From Verrucomicrobiota bacterium (GTDB lineage: Bacteria > Verrucomicrobiota > Verrucomicrobiia > Limisphaerales > SIBE01): a stretch of DNA of 50,222 nt. The number at the start of each line of letters is the position of its first letter. Position 1 is the first letter of the stretch. The position numbers and the translations under genes are program-made. The stretch spans positions 1 through 50,222 of the forward strand of contig JACQWK010000631.1 of NCBI GenBank assembly GCA_016209525.1. Reading direction: 5' to 3'. Below the pieces are notes generated by a model that did no database searches, was not told the DNA's origin, and worked only from the letters and a program-made list of their open reading frames with translations. Positions 39,572-49,825 of the stretch are shown one piece after another.

Positions 39572-41737
39572 ATGTTCAAACGAATGCTCATAGGGCTGTG
39601 TTTCTCGACTGTTTCGTGGATGGCTGGTGCGCGCGGAGCGCCGCTCCTCTCCGAGACGTTTGATTACCCAGATGGCGTGCTCCAGACTGTGTCGTCCGGG
39701 AAATGGATCGGCCACAGCGGCGGCACAAACCAGGTCGATGTCGCGGGCGGCCTGTTAAAACTGACGGGATCGGAATCTCAGGATGTCCATGCGCTGATCT
39801 CGGGACAGCCCTACTCTCCCACGAACAGCGCCAAACTCTACGCCAGTTTCGATCTCAACGTTCAGACCCTGCCCTCCGGAGCCGGCGCTTACTTCGCTCA
39901 CTTCAAAGACGCGAGCGCGGGTTTCCGTGGACGGATCTGGGTGCTGACCAACGGGGCGGCACTCGGTTCATTTCGAGTTGGTGTCAGCGCAGGGTCCGGC
40001 TCGGAAGCTGCCTCCGTGCATACCCAGGACCTCAAGCCCAGCGTTGACCACAAGATCGTTTGCAGGCTGGCGGTCAGCAACAGCGTGACCGCGCTTTGGA
40101 TCAATCCCTCCTCCGAAGCCGATTCGATGGTTGCCACAGAGGCTGCAACCGCGGTCCCGATCGCCGCATTCGCGTTTCGCCAGGCCTCGGGGATCGGCGT
40201 ACTTGCCATCGACAACCTGAGGGTCGGAACGAATTTCAACGACGTCGTGCCCGTGTTGTCGCCGGAAACCGTCTCCACTCCCCCACCGGAAACTTCACCG
40301 CCAATTGCGCCTTCATCTCCTCCGCAGTCCGCGCCTCCCGCTCTGCCGGGCAGCCTGCCTTTGATCCTCCGGCAACCGGAGAGCCACATAGTGAACGCCG
40401 GACAGGACGCGACCTTCATGGCCGAAGCGCAAGGCCCGGCCCCGCTGTCTTACCAATGGCAATTCAACCAGGCCGATATTCCAGGAGCCACGAACGCGGT
40501 CCTGAGCCTTTCTGCCGTAAGCGCGGCACAACAGGGCGAATACCGGCTGATGGTCAAGAACGCTTCCGGCGTGGCCACGAGTATCGCGGCGCGTTTGACG
40601 GTGCTTAGGCCCGACCCGCCTCGAATTCTCATTCAGTTCACGAATTACCTCGCCAATCCCGTTCGCCCGGGCGACACGCTCACCAATACGTTTGCGGAAC
40701 ATGCCTTGCGGCCCGGCGAGACGCTAACGATGCGGGTCGCGGTGGCGGCGCCCGATCAGCAGGCCGTGACGCTTTCGGCGGATTCCGACGGCTTGCCCGC
40801 TTCCGCCCGATGGGTGCTTGACCAAACCGAGGGAACGAATCGGTCGGCAGTCTTCACGTTCAATCCCACGGCCGCCGAAGCAGGATCCAACTTTGTCGCG
40901 CGCCTCCTCGTGTCGGCGAGTGACGCGACGATCACCAATACTTGGAGCGCTTATGTTCCGACGGCTGAGGAACAGCAAATCGCCATCACCGAGTTCCTGC
41001 CGAATCCTGCGACGACCAACACGGCGCCTCACTTCAATCCGCTCCGTCGGGCAGAGCCGGCTCCCAATCCGGGCTGGCAGGACGAGTTCATTGAGTTGGT
41101 CAATAATTCGGATCGAGGGGCGGATTTGTCGAAGTGGACCATCTCTGACTCGGCGCAGGTCCGGCACCGCTTCCCCGAGGCGTATGCGTTACAGAGCTGG
41201 GCCGCGATCATCGTTTACGGCGGGCCGCAGACTGGTTTCCCGCCGACGTTGACAGCGCCGGCGCAATGGGCCAACGAGAGTTCCACTGGTCTTGGATTGA
41301 ACAACTCTGGCGGCGATATGATTATATTGCGCAATGCGCGGGGGAACATGATCAGTCGCATCGTGTATTCCAGCTCATCGGTCAACAGCTCTCTGACGCG
41401 CCACCCAACGTTGGACGACGGCTTCGTCTCGCATGCCGATGTATCGGCCAACGTGGTCTCGCCCGGTGTCAATTACGACGGACGGCTCTTTCATGATATC
41501 GCCCAATTGCCGATCGCACCCATCGTTGTCGCTGTCTCTTGGGAGGGTGAAAAGAAACTGGCGCTCACTTGGAATGCTGAGCGCGGGAAAACCTACTCGG
41601 TTCTTCACGCCGCCGATCTTGCCGGGCCGTTCACCGCGATCGCAACGGAGCTGCGATTCGCTGAGAAGAAAGGCCGCTACGCGGCGGAGGGAACGGGAGC
41701 AACTGGTGCTCGCTTTTATCGAATCAGCTCGCCTTAG
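39572..41737 (+). CDS. Secreted protein with Ig-like and lamin-tail (LTD) domains
   Basis: Good RBS AAGGAGGT upstream of ATG 39572; Ig-like PLSYQWQFNQADIPGATNAVLSLSAVSAAQQGEYRLMVKN; LTD-like IAITEFLPNP...DEFIELVNNSDRGADLSKWTISD. Confidence 0.87.
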   Translation: MFKRMLIGLCFSTVSWMAGARGAPLLSETFDYPDGVLQTVSSGKWIGHSGGTNQVDVAGGLLKLTGSESQDVHALISGQPYSPTNSAKLYASFDLNVQTLPSGAGAYFAHFKDASAGFRGRIWVLTNGAALGSFRVGVSAGSGSEAASVHTQDLKPSVDHKIVCRLAVSNSVTALWINPSSEADSMVATEAATAVPIAAFAFRQASGIGVLAIDNLRVGTNFNDVVPVLSPETVSTPPPETSPPIAPSSPPQSAPPALPGSLPLILRQPESHIVNAGQDATFMAEAQGPAPLSYQWQFNQADIPGATNAVLSLSAVSAAQQGEYRLMVKNASGVATSIAARLTVLRPDPPRILIQFTNYLANPVRPGDTLTNTFAEHALRPGETLTMRVAVAAPDQQAVTLSADSDGLPASARWVLDQTEGTNRSAVFTFNPTAAEAGSNFVARLLVSASDATITNTWSAYVPTAEEQQIAITEFLPNPATTNTAPHFNPLRRAEPAPNPGWQDEFIELVNNSDRGADLSKWTISDSAQVRHRFPEAYALQSWAAIIVYGGPQTGFPPTLTAPAQWANESSTGLGLNNSGGDMIILRNARGNMISRIVYSSSSVNSSLTRHPTLDDGFVSHADVSANVVSPGVNYDGRLFHDIAQLPIAPIVVAVSWEGEKKLALTWNAERGKTYSVLHAADLAGPFTAIATELRFAEKKGRYAAEGTGATGARFYRISSP

Positions 41738-41968
41738 GCCGGGCCGAGCCCGCGGAGGGGGAAGGAGCTGCACATTTCAACGGACGTCACTTTCCCCCTC
41801 ATCCCGGCCCTCTCCCTCTCCCAGCGGGAGAGGGAGAAGTTTCTCGCGTCATGATCAATCCAGGCACATCGGATGGCGGAGCTGGCGGCGAACAACTCCC
41901 CCTCTCCCTGAGGGCAGGGCCGGGGTGAAGGGAGTCTATCAACTTCTGAACTCATTGATAGTCGCACG

Positions 41969-42628
41969 ATGAAATCGAGCCGCGCATTTTCGATCGTAGA
42001 GCTGTTCGTCGTGGTGGCGGTTATTGCGGTACTGACGAGTCTGCTTCTGCCCACAATGGCCGCAGCAAAAACGAGAGTGCAGGGCACGGCGTGTTTGAGC
42101 AATCTGAGGCAATGGGGCGTGGCGACGGCGCTCTATGTTGCCGAAAACAACGATTTTCTGCCCCCAGAAGGCGTGCCAAATCCATCGGAACGCTCCACCA
42201 ACGTCGGCTGGTACATTCAGTTGCCCAAACAACTCAACGCGCCCGCCTACCACGAAATGCCATGGAGAACCAATGCTGCGATTGACCCCGGCCGTTCGTT
42301 ATGGATTTGTCCGGCCAATCCGCGCCGAAGTAACGGCAAGAACTTATTCCACTACTGCCTCAACGAACACGTCAACGGCACCGGACGGGGAAGCGGCTCC
42401 GTCAAGATGTCTGCCATCCGAAAGCCAATCGCGGTTCCCTGGTTGTTCGATTCAAAAAATCTGCCGGCCGTGGGCTATTGGTCGTTCGTTCACACGAATC
42501 TGCACCGGCAAGGCGCCCAGCTTTTGTTCGTGGACGGCCACGCGCGGTGGTTCCGCAAGACGGACTATTGGGATCTTCGAACGGGCAGAGGCCGCACGAA
42601 CAATCCTGAATTGACCTGGATGCCCTGA
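41969..42628 (+). CDS. Prepilin-type/H-X9-DG family protein
   Basis: SRAFSIVELFVVVAVIAVLTSLLLP type-IV-pilin-like N-terminus; C-terminal LLFVDGHARWF. Confidence 0.87.
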   Translation: MKSSRAFSIVELFVVVAVIAVLTSLLLPTMAAAKTRVQGTACLSNLRQWGVATALYVAENNDFLPPEGVPNPSERSTNVGWYIQLPKQLNAPAYHEMPWRTNAAIDPGRSLWICPANPRRSNGKNLFHYCLNEHVNGTGRGSGSVKMSAIRKPIAVPWLFDSKNLPAVGYWSFVHTNLHRQGAQLLFVDGHARWFRKTDYWDLRTGRGRTNNPELTWMP

Positions 42629-42652
42629 GAGTGTGTTTGAAAAACGGGTGGT

Positions 42653-42693
42653 GCGGGCAACCTGCCCGCCCCGGTCGGCAACCTGCCGACCGG
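42653..42693. repeat. Tandem variable-stem hairpins, AACCT loops
   Basis: GCGGGC-AACCT-GCCCGC and CCGGTCGGC-AACCT-GCCGACCGG. Confidence 0.88.
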
Positions 42694-42833
42694 AATGGCC
42701 GCGAGTGTCACCATGAAGCCAGTGGCAGGCTTGTGCCCTGACGCCGCACCCGTTCCATCCGGCAGGTTACCGGACGGCACAGCCTGGCAGCCTGTGCTTC
42801 CCAGAACGGTTTTGTTCAAACACCACCGAAGCG

Positions 42834-43874
42834 TCACCCGCGCATCAAGTGTTCCAGCACCATTTGGTCGAGCGCTTGGTAATTGCGGTCGGAGATGAGT
42901 TGCTGGGCTTGCTTTTCGTTGAACGTCCGCGCTTTTCGGACGAGCTGCAGAAAGGTCCGGCGGCTGTTGACCAGATGATCGAGCCAATGCTCCTTCTTGG
43001 TCGTTCGGAATGGGTGAACGTCGAAGCACACGTATTCACCTCGTTTCCCGTAACCATTCCGTTCGAGGGCGCGCACTTGGTTGAAGGCAACCCGGAGATT
43101 ATTGCTTCCAAACGGCTTGTCCTGGTCGAACTTCAGTCCGTTTTGATCGTTCAAATGGAGGGACCAGAGTTTTCCAAAGGCGCACGCGAAATCAATCTCG
43201 TCGGCGGGATCCAGACCGGCCAGCAGAGCGTGCGCGGATTCAATCAGGCAGCCGACGCGTTTGGGATCGCCGGTAAGCTGCGCGACCGCCAGGGCGTGGC
43301 CGATGGTCGGGATGTAAGCGATGTCCATCGGCTCGTTCGGCTTGGGCTCGATGGAAATTCGGACTTTCTTGTCGTGACCGAGCATCTTGTCGATCGCTGC
43401 GACCAACAGTTCGACGCTGCGCCGGCCGTTTTTCGATTCACGGAGATAACTCCCCTCCCGGGCGAGCCACAACACGATGAGATCGGTGTCGAGGCAGTTT
43501 GCGATGTCGATGCACCGGAGCGAACGGTCGATGGCATACTTGCGGCACTTAGGATCGTTGCTCGTGTAAGCGCCGTCGATGGTCATGGGACTGAACCAAA
43601 GGCGCGGCGCGACCATTTCGGCAGCCACGCCCAGATCGTCCAGCCGCTTCTTCAGTTCTTTGGCTTCTTTGCGGATTTGCTGGCCGGATTTGTTGTCGAT
43701 ATCCGGCACGGCGTCATCGTCGTGGAACATCATGGCGTCGAAACCGAGTCGCTTCAGTTTCGCGAGCTTCCAGTCAAAAGTCTGTGGTGGTCGAGTGGGG
43801 GGACCGTAAGGATCGCCGCCTTCGCTGATGTTCCAGGGACCGAAGCAAAACTTGTAGGTGTGTTTTGTAGCCAT
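42834..43874 (-). CDS. Xylose-isomerase-like TIM-barrel sugar isomerase
   Basis: YKFCFGPWNISEGGDPYGPPTR...FDAMMFHDDDAVP; RISIEPKPNEPMDIAYIPTIGHALA; SLHLNDQNGLKFDQDKPFG. Confidence 0.88.
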   Translation of the reverse strand: MATKHTYKFCFGPWNISEGGDPYGPPTRPPQTFDWKLAKLKRLGFDAMMFHDDDAVPDIDNKSGQQIRKEAKELKKRLDDLGVAAEMVAPRLWFSPMTIDGAYTSNDPKCRKYAIDRSLRCIDIANCLDTDLIVLWLAREGSYLRESKNGRRSVELLVAAIDKMLGHDKKVRISIEPKPNEPMDIAYIPTIGHALAVAQLTGDPKRVGCLIESAHALLAGLDPADEIDFACAFGKLWSLHLNDQNGLKFDQDKPFGSNNLRVAFNQVRALERNGYGKRGEYVCFDVHPFRTTKKEHWLDHLVNSRRTFLQLVRKARTFNEKQAQQLISDRNYQALDQMVLEHLMRG

Positions 43875-43952
43875 AGCAGTAGGGGGCGAATCCTAGTGCG
43901 AAGGCTGCCCAATGGCTACGTTTTTATTGCCTTTGACGCGCCTAAAATTGAC

Positions 43953-43965
43953 TTGGACGGTCCAA
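43953..43965. promoter_or_regulatory. Candidate operator palindrome in a divergent intergenic region
   Basis: TTGGAC-G-GTCCAA perfect palindrome between the xylose-isomerase-like gene (-) and DUF1015 gene (+), next to TTGACT and AT-rich tracts. Confidence 0.4.
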
Positions 43966-44017
43966 ATATTATCGTGCCATTTGGGAATCGCGCCCTTATT
44001 TTGCCCGGCGCATTTTT

Positions 44018-45268
44018 ATGGCGACAGTCAGACCATTTCGGGCATTGCGGCCTCGAGCGGATTTGGCCGCGCGAATCTGCGAGCTTCCCTATGATGTCAT
44101 GACATCGGAGGAAGCTCGTCAGATCGCGGCGGGGAATGCCTCGAGCTTTCTCCACGTGAGCAAGCCGGAAATCGATCTGCCGCCCGAGACCGATCCATAC
44201 GACCCGCGCGTTTACGAGAAGGGCAAGGAGAATTTTTCTCAACTGATCCGCGAAGGCAGCTTGAAGCTCGAATCACAACCTCGGTTCTACCTCTATCGCC
44301 AAATCATGGGGAAACACTCCCAGACTGGGCTGGTGGCGGCGGCGAGTTGCGAGGACTTTATCCGCAATGCGATTAAGAAACACGAACTCACTCGCCCGGA
44401 CAAGGAAGACGATCGGGTTCGTCATATCGAGGCTTTGAACGCTCAGACAGGCCCGGTTTTTCTCGTTTATCCCAGCGATGCTGCGCTTGCCCGGTGCCTG
44501 GCGCAAGAGTCGAAGGAAGCACCGGAGATTGATTTCACCGCCCCGGACGGGGTTCGGCACAGCTCCTGGACCATTGTCGATCCCGGCGACATAAGCTTGA
44601 TCCAGGAGAAGTTCGCCCAGATGCCCGCCCTCTACATTGCGGATGGTCATCATCGAAGCGCCGCGGCTGTGCGCGTTTGGCGGAAGCGCGAGGGAGCGGG
44701 CAGCAGCGGAAGTTTCCTCAGTGTTCTCTTCCCGCACGATCAGGTGCAAATCCTCCCTTACAACCGTGCGCTCAGCGACCTGAACGGTTTGTCGCCCGCA
44801 GAGGCTCTGGAAAAGCTCGGCGGCATATTTGAGATACGAAAAGCCGGCGCTGCCTCGCTCGCGCGGAAGAACGAGATGGGATTCTACCTGGAGAAGCAAT
44901 GGTACACACTTTCGTTCCGGCCGCGGTTTGCCGTCACGACCGATCCCGTCGAGAGATTGGATGTGACGCTTTTGCAGAAACACGCGCTGGAGCCACTGTT
45001 CGGCATCGATGATCCACGCACCAGCAAACGCATCCGGTTTGTCGGGGGAATCCGCGGGCCCGGAGAGCTGGAAAGGCTCGTGGACCGCGGGGAATGCGCC
45101 TGCGCATTTTCGATGTTCCCGACGAGCATCGAGGATCTCATGACCATCGCGGACGCAGGCGGGATCATGCCGCCGAAGAGCACGTGGTTTGAGCCCAAGC
45201 TCAGGGATGGAATGTTTTGCCACCTGATCGAGCCATCTCCTCCCGGCAAGGCCGGAGAGTTCAAATGA
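44018..45268 (+). CDS. DUF1015 family protein
   Basis: VRPFRALRPRADLAARICELPYDVMTSEEARQIA...SFLHVSKPEIDL; LYIADGHHRSAAAVRV. Confidence 0.93.
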   Translation: MATVRPFRALRPRADLAARICELPYDVMTSEEARQIAAGNASSFLHVSKPEIDLPPETDPYDPRVYEKGKENFSQLIREGSLKLESQPRFYLYRQIMGKHSQTGLVAAASCEDFIRNAIKKHELTRPDKEDDRVRHIEALNAQTGPVFLVYPSDAALARCLAQESKEAPEIDFTAPDGVRHSSWTIVDPGDISLIQEKFAQMPALYIADGHHRSAAAVRVWRKREGAGSSGSFLSVLFPHDQVQILPYNRALSDLNGLSPAEALEKLGGIFEIRKAGAASLARKNEMGFYLEKQWYTLSFRPRFAVTTDPVERLDVTLLQKHALEPLFGIDDPRTSKRIRFVGGIRGPGELERLVDRGECACAFSMFPTSIEDLMTIADAGGIMPPKSTWFEPKLRDGMFCHLIEPSPPGKAGEFK

Positions 45269-45344
45269 TGAGTAGCGCGAGGTCATCCGGAACTACAGAA
45301 GGTTGCAGGAACTTCGACCAGACCGGCCGGTTGCAAAACAAGCT

Positions 45345-46220
45345 ATGAGAAGCCGGCTCGACAGGGGGCTGCGGGCGACTTTTCTGGGGTTAGCCGTCAA
45401 CACCTTGTTGGCTGCGACCAAATTGGCCGCGGGGCTCCTGGGACATTCCCATGCGCTCATTGCCGACGGAGTGGAGTCGTTTGCCGATCTGTTCAGTTCG
45501 TTGGTGGTGTGGCGAGGCTTGGTCATTTCCGCTCAACCGGCCGACGCCGATCATCCCTACGGGCATGGCAAGGCCGAACCGATCGCGGCAGCGGTTGTAG
45601 CCACGATGCTGCTCTTGGCGGCCGTCTGGATTGCCGTGACGGCGGCTCGGGAAACGTTGGTTCCGCATCTGGCTCCGGCGCCGTTCACCCTGGCGGTACT
45701 CCTGCTGGTCGTGTTGGTCAAAGATGCCTTGTTTCGTTACGTGCTGCGGGAGGCTCGTTCCGTCAAGAGTTCTGCGATCCACAGCGACGCCTGGCATCAC
45801 CGGAGCGACGCCATCACTTCGATCGCTGCAGCCATCGGCATCAGCATCTCGTTGATCGGCGGACCCGGATACGAATCCGCCGACGATATCGCGGCCATCA
45901 CCGCCGCTGGAATTATCGCCTGGAACGGCTGGCGCCTGCTGCGGCCGGCCATGGATGAGTTGATGGACGCATCGCCCGACCGGGCCCTCAGCGAGGACAT
46001 TCGGCTGCTCGCTCTTGGTGTGCCGGGCGCAACCGCGGTGGAGAAGTGTCTGGTTCGGAAAATGGGCTACTATCACTTCGTCGATCTGCATTTGGAGGTC
46101 GATCCTGAGATGACCGTGAGGCAGGCCCACGAAGTCGCGCATCAGGTCAAGGATTGCATTCGCAAAGAACTGCCGATGGTCTATGATGTGTTGGTCCACA
46201 TCGAGCCCAGCCGCAAATAA
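45345..46220 (+). CDS. Cation diffusion facilitator family transporter
   Basis: [53 protein letters not shown]. Confidence 0.94.
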   Translation: MRSRLDRGLRATFLGLAVNTLLAATKLAAGLLGHSHALIADGVESFADLFSSLVVWRGLVISAQPADADHPYGHGKAEPIAAAVVATMLLLAAVWIAVTAARETLVPHLAPAPFTLAVLLLVVLVKDALFRYVLREARSVKSSAIHSDAWHHRSDAITSIAAAIGISISLIGGPGYESADDIAAITAAGIIAWNGWRLLRPAMDELMDASPDRALSEDIRLLALGVPGATAVEKCLVRKMGYYHFVDLHLEVDPEMTVRQAHEVAHQVKDCIRKELPMVYDVLVHIEPSRK

Positions 46221-46264
46221 TCTTCTTTTCTATTCGGTGGGATTGCCGTTTATTCCCTCCCGCG

Positions 46265-47500
46265 ATGAAAGTTGTTTTAGCGTATTCCGGCGGCCTCGAT
46301 ACTTCGGTGATCCTTTCCTGGATCAAGGAAAAATACGGCGCGGAGATGATTGCCTTCTGCGCCGACATCGGCCAGGGGGAGGAACTCAAAGGTCTGGAGA
46401 AAAAGGCGTCGAAAACCGGCGCGTCCAAGGTGTACATCGAAGATCTCCAGGAGGAGTTCGCTCGCGATTTCATTTTCCCCATGGTCCGGGCCGGCGCCGT
46501 CTATGAAAACCAATATTTCTTGGGCACCAGCATCGCCCGCCCGCTCATCGCCAAGCGCATGGTGGAGATTGCGCGCGCGGAGAAGGCGGATTGCGTCGCC
46601 CACGGAGCGACCGGCAAAGGAAACGACCAAGTCCGCTTCGAATTGACGGCCGCCTCGCTGGCGCCGGAACTGAAGGTCATCGCCCCGTGGCGGGATGCGA
46701 CCTTTCGAGATCAGTTCCCTGGGCGCGCCGAAATGATCCGGTATTGCGAAGCCAAGAGAATCCAGGTTCAAGCCACCGCCAAGAAACCTTATTCGATGGA
46801 CCGGAATCTCCTGCACATCTCGTTCGAGGCAGGAATTCTCGAGGATCCCTGGCTCGATGCCTCGGCGCCGGAGCACAAGGAAATGTACAAACTGAGCGTT
46901 TCGCCGGAGGAAGCGCCAGACAAACCGGAGTACCTCACGCTGGATTTCGAGCGTGGCGATGGCATGGCCATCAACGGGCGGCGCCTCAATCCTCTGGGCG
47001 TCCTGAAGACCTTGAACCGTCTCGGAGGCAAGCATGGCATCGGCCGGGTTGACTTAGTGGAGAACCGCTACGTGGGAATGAAATCTCGCGGAGTGTACGA
47101 AACTCCCGGCGGCGCCATCCTGCATTTCGCCCATCGGCAAATGGAATCCCTCACCATGGACCGCGAAGTCATGCACTTGCGGGATTCGCTCATTCCCAAG
47201 TACGCCGAACTGGTCTATTACGGCTATTGGTTTTCACCGGAGCGATTGGCGTTGCAGGCGCTGGTCAATGACAGCCAAAAGAACGTGACAGGCACCGTGC
47301 GGCTCAAGCTTTACAAGGGGAATATCATCACGGCGGGGCGCAAATCGCCGGTGAGCCTGTACAGCCCGAGCATCGCGACCATGGAAGCCGATCCTACGAA
47401 GTCTTACAATCAAGACGATGCCACAGGTTTCATCCGCCTGAACGCGCTCCGATTGAAAGTTGCCGCCCAACTGAATGCATCGAAAGGTGACAAGCGTTAA
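46265..47500 (+). CDS. argG: Argininosuccinate synthase
   Basis: [57 protein letters not shown]. Confidence 0.97.
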   Translation: MKVVLAYSGGLDTSVILSWIKEKYGAEMIAFCADIGQGEELKGLEKKASKTGASKVYIEDLQEEFARDFIFPMVRAGAVYENQYFLGTSIARPLIAKRMVEIARAEKADCVAHGATGKGNDQVRFELTAASLAPELKVIAPWRDATFRDQFPGRAEMIRYCEAKRIQVQATAKKPYSMDRNLLHISFEAGILEDPWLDASAPEHKEMYKLSVSPEEAPDKPEYLTLDFERGDGMAINGRRLNPLGVLKTLNRLGGKHGIGRVDLVENRYVGMKSRGVYETPGGAILHFAHRQMESLTMDREVMHLRDSLIPKYAELVYYGYWFSPERLALQALVNDSQKNVTGTVRLKLYKGNIITAGRKSPVSLYSPSIATMEADPTKSYNQDDATGFIRLNALRLKVAAQLNASKGDKR

Positions 47501-47527
47501 GCCGGCAAGTCCTCGGTCGTGCCGGGC

Positions 47528-47554
47528 GTAGCACAGATTTTAAATCTGCACTAC
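47528..47554. repeat. Palindrome related to the 7533-7651 element arms
   Basis: GTAGCACAGATTTTAAATCTGCACTAC. Confidence 0.75.
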
Positions 47555-47663
47555 CCAGGAGGCGTTTCAAATCCGTGCAAGACCGACCCATTGCGCGCCG
47601 CCAGATTAGGCTGGAAACCGCCAGGCCGAATTGGTTATGCTCCGGTTAGCAACCGCCCTTCAT

Positions 47664-48056
47664 ATGGACAGCACGACCCAATTCGAACTGATGGACCTTT
47701 TCCGCAGCCCTGACTTCTATATCCCGTACAAAGCCGGCACGACGGTCTTTAGGGAGGACGAGCCCGGCGAAGTCATGTACGTCATCGTCGAAGGAGAAGT
47801 GGAGCTTTTCATCCGCGGCAATTCAATTCGCACTTTTGGACGCGGAGAGGTCATCGGTGAAATGGCGCTGATCAGCGACAAACCCAGAGTGGGCACGGTC
47901 GTCGCGCGGACCGACTGCAAGCTGGCGCCGATTAACAAGAAGCGCTTCCTCCTGCTGGTGCAGCAGTCTCCGCAGTTTTCGCTGCACATGCTGGAGACAA
48001 TGGCAGACCGCATCCGGTGGATCGACTCGTTGATTCAGCCGGCACCTCCCCAGTGA
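47664..48056 (+). CDS. Cyclic nucleotide-binding (cNMP) domain protein, no DNA-binding domain visible
   Basis: YKAGTTVFREDEPGEVMYVIVEGEVELFI...FGRGEVIGEMALISDKPRVGTVVA. Confidence 0.88.
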   Translation: MDSTTQFELMDLFRSPDFYIPYKAGTTVFREDEPGEVMYVIVEGEVELFIRGNSIRTFGRGEVIGEMALISDKPRVGTVVARTDCKLAPINKKRFLLLVQQSPQFSLHMLETMADRIRWIDSLIQPAPPQ

Positions 48057-48263
48057 CTCCACGCTGCGTTCCTGGCGCCTTTCGGATTTCGAGGTTCTTC
48101 GCGGACCGGAATAATTCCTCCCCTCGCGCGAGGCGTCGGTCTTTGTTCCTACCGCGCCGTAGAACTTCTTCATAGTGGTGCGCGATTGCGAGTTGGGTGT
48201 CGTGCGATTAGCCTGTGGCTCGCGATGTTGCCGAATCAAAATGGAAGCGAATGGAAAACGATT

Positions 48264-49031
48264 ATGCGCCGGTCCAAAATATCCCGCAGGCCCGCGTTTA
48301 CGCTGATCGAATTGCTGGTGGTCATTGCGATCATTGCGATTCTGGCGGGGATGCTTTTGCCGGCGGTCAGTCGAGCCAAAGACAAAGCCAGAACGACCAA
48401 GTGTTTCAGCAACCTGAAGAATCTTGGGCTCGCCACTCAGATGTACGCCATGGATCACAATGATTTCGTCCCTGGGGACATCTTTGCGGACGGCTACTTC
48501 TTCGCCAATCTCTTGGCGCCGTATGTGGCTGGACCGACTCTCGACACCCGAAGGATCAGGGACCCGAATTATGTTCACGATCTCGTCAGGCAGATTCCGG
48601 TTTATCAATGCCCCTCGGTCCGCCCTCGGCCCAATCAACGAGACCCATTCTTCCTCCACTACACCATCAACACGATCAACTTTGAACGCTTCCGCGCGAC
48701 CCGTCAGTACGACACCGCGCCCTACCAAAAGGTCACCGGAGTGCCGGGCAGCGCCACGGAGCTGGCGTACATCTTCGAAGTGAACACCGAGGGAGCCCTG
48801 AATCCGCGCGACTATGGCGGTTGGAATGTGTGGGACCAATCTCACACGACTTTTTCGCCGTCGGGGCGCACCAACTCCCAGCCGCGGATGATCCATGCTC
48901 GCGACAAACGCCACTTGGGCCGCACCTCCCTCGTTTTTCTCGACGGCCATACCGACGTGCGCCGGCTGGCGACCAACGGGCTGCCGTTCAGACTGTTCAA
49001 TCCGCTCGTGGACGAGCCGATCCGCCGTTAG
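48264..49031 (+). CDS. Prepilin-type/H-X9-DG family protein
   Basis: [36 protein letters not shown]-terminal [16 protein letters not shown] at 48264. Confidence 0.9.
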   Translation: MRRSKISRRPAFTLIELLVVIAIIAILAGMLLPAVSRAKDKARTTKCFSNLKNLGLATQMYAMDHNDFVPGDIFADGYFFANLLAPYVAGPTLDTRRIRDPNYVHDLVRQIPVYQCPSVRPRPNQRDPFFLHYTINTINFERFRATRQYDTAPYQKVTGVPGSATELAYIFEVNTEGALNPRDYGGWNVWDQSHTTFSPSGRTNSQPRMIHARDKRHLGRTSLVFLDGHTDVRRLATNGLPFRLFNPLVDEPIRR

Positions 49032-49152
49032 CAGCCGGATAGATTATTCAGAGGGTTTTCCCACAGCTCACGCCGCGGGCTACATTCTGGTCGCCCCTGC
49101 GTGGCTTGATTTCGAATTGTCAGCGCTCGGTGCTTCAGGCTAAGTTGCGGCC

Positions 49153-49776
49153 ATGGCTGAAGCCACAACTGCGGCACCGACCAAGCCCAAACGAGGGATT
49201 ATGTTTTATCTGATGCTGCTTGGAATTCTCGCGGTTGCAGGGGGCGGAGGATGGTTCGGCTTCAATTATTTCACCAAGAAGAAAACGGCCGTCAAGGCGG
49301 CCGTCAAAACCAAGGACCAGAAGGAGGGAGCGCCTTCTCGCGGAGCTCCGAAACGGCTGCCCGTGCCCTTGGCGGACGGACTGATCGTGTATCTCCCCGG
49401 AAAACCGAGGGACGGAATCCCGCCCCGCGCCGTGACGACCAATGCCTTCAAAGTAAACAGCACGAAGCCGAACCAGATCTATATTACCTTCGCTGACCCA
49501 GGAAAAAAGAAGCGTTACGGGGTCGCGCAGCTCTATCTGGCTGCAGACAACACAGACGCTTTGGTACGGAAGATTAACGAGCAATTCAACGTGGAGGAGC
49601 AGAAGTCGGTTCTGTTCGAAAGCGTCACCAATCTGCTCTCGGCGAAGCTGCACCGGGACACGAAGGTGCCTGGGTTCCGAAAAATCCTGCGCTCGGAAAT
49701 CATTGGCCTGGTCAACCGCCTTTTCGAAACGAATCTGGTGCAAGAAGTCATCATCCCGGAGTTTATTACCCAATGA
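49153..49776 (+). CDS. Single-TM protein, FliL-like
   Basis: N-terminal TM then linker; C-terminal VTNLLSAKLHRDTKVPGFRKILRSEIIGLVNRLFETNLVQEVIIPEFITQ resembles FliL C-termini. Confidence 0.5.
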   Translation: MAEATTAAPTKPKRGIMFYLMLLGILAVAGGGGWFGFNYFTKKKTAVKAAVKTKDQKEGAPSRGAPKRLPVPLADGLIVYLPGKPRDGIPPRAVTTNAFKVNSTKPNQIYITFADPGKKKRYGVAQLYLAADNTDALVRKINEQFNVEEQKSVLFESVTNLLSAKLHRDTKVPGFRKILRSEIIGLVNRLFETNLVQEVIIPEFITQ

Positions 49777-49825
49777 AGCTGAATTGCATCCGGCTCCTTT
49801 TCGTCGGATTCTTTCAAGACAGAGC

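Noticed and set aside
44273-45286. 337-aa minus-strand ORF opposite DUF1015
   Set aside because: Antisense shadow frame; DUF1015 signature motifs are on the + strand.
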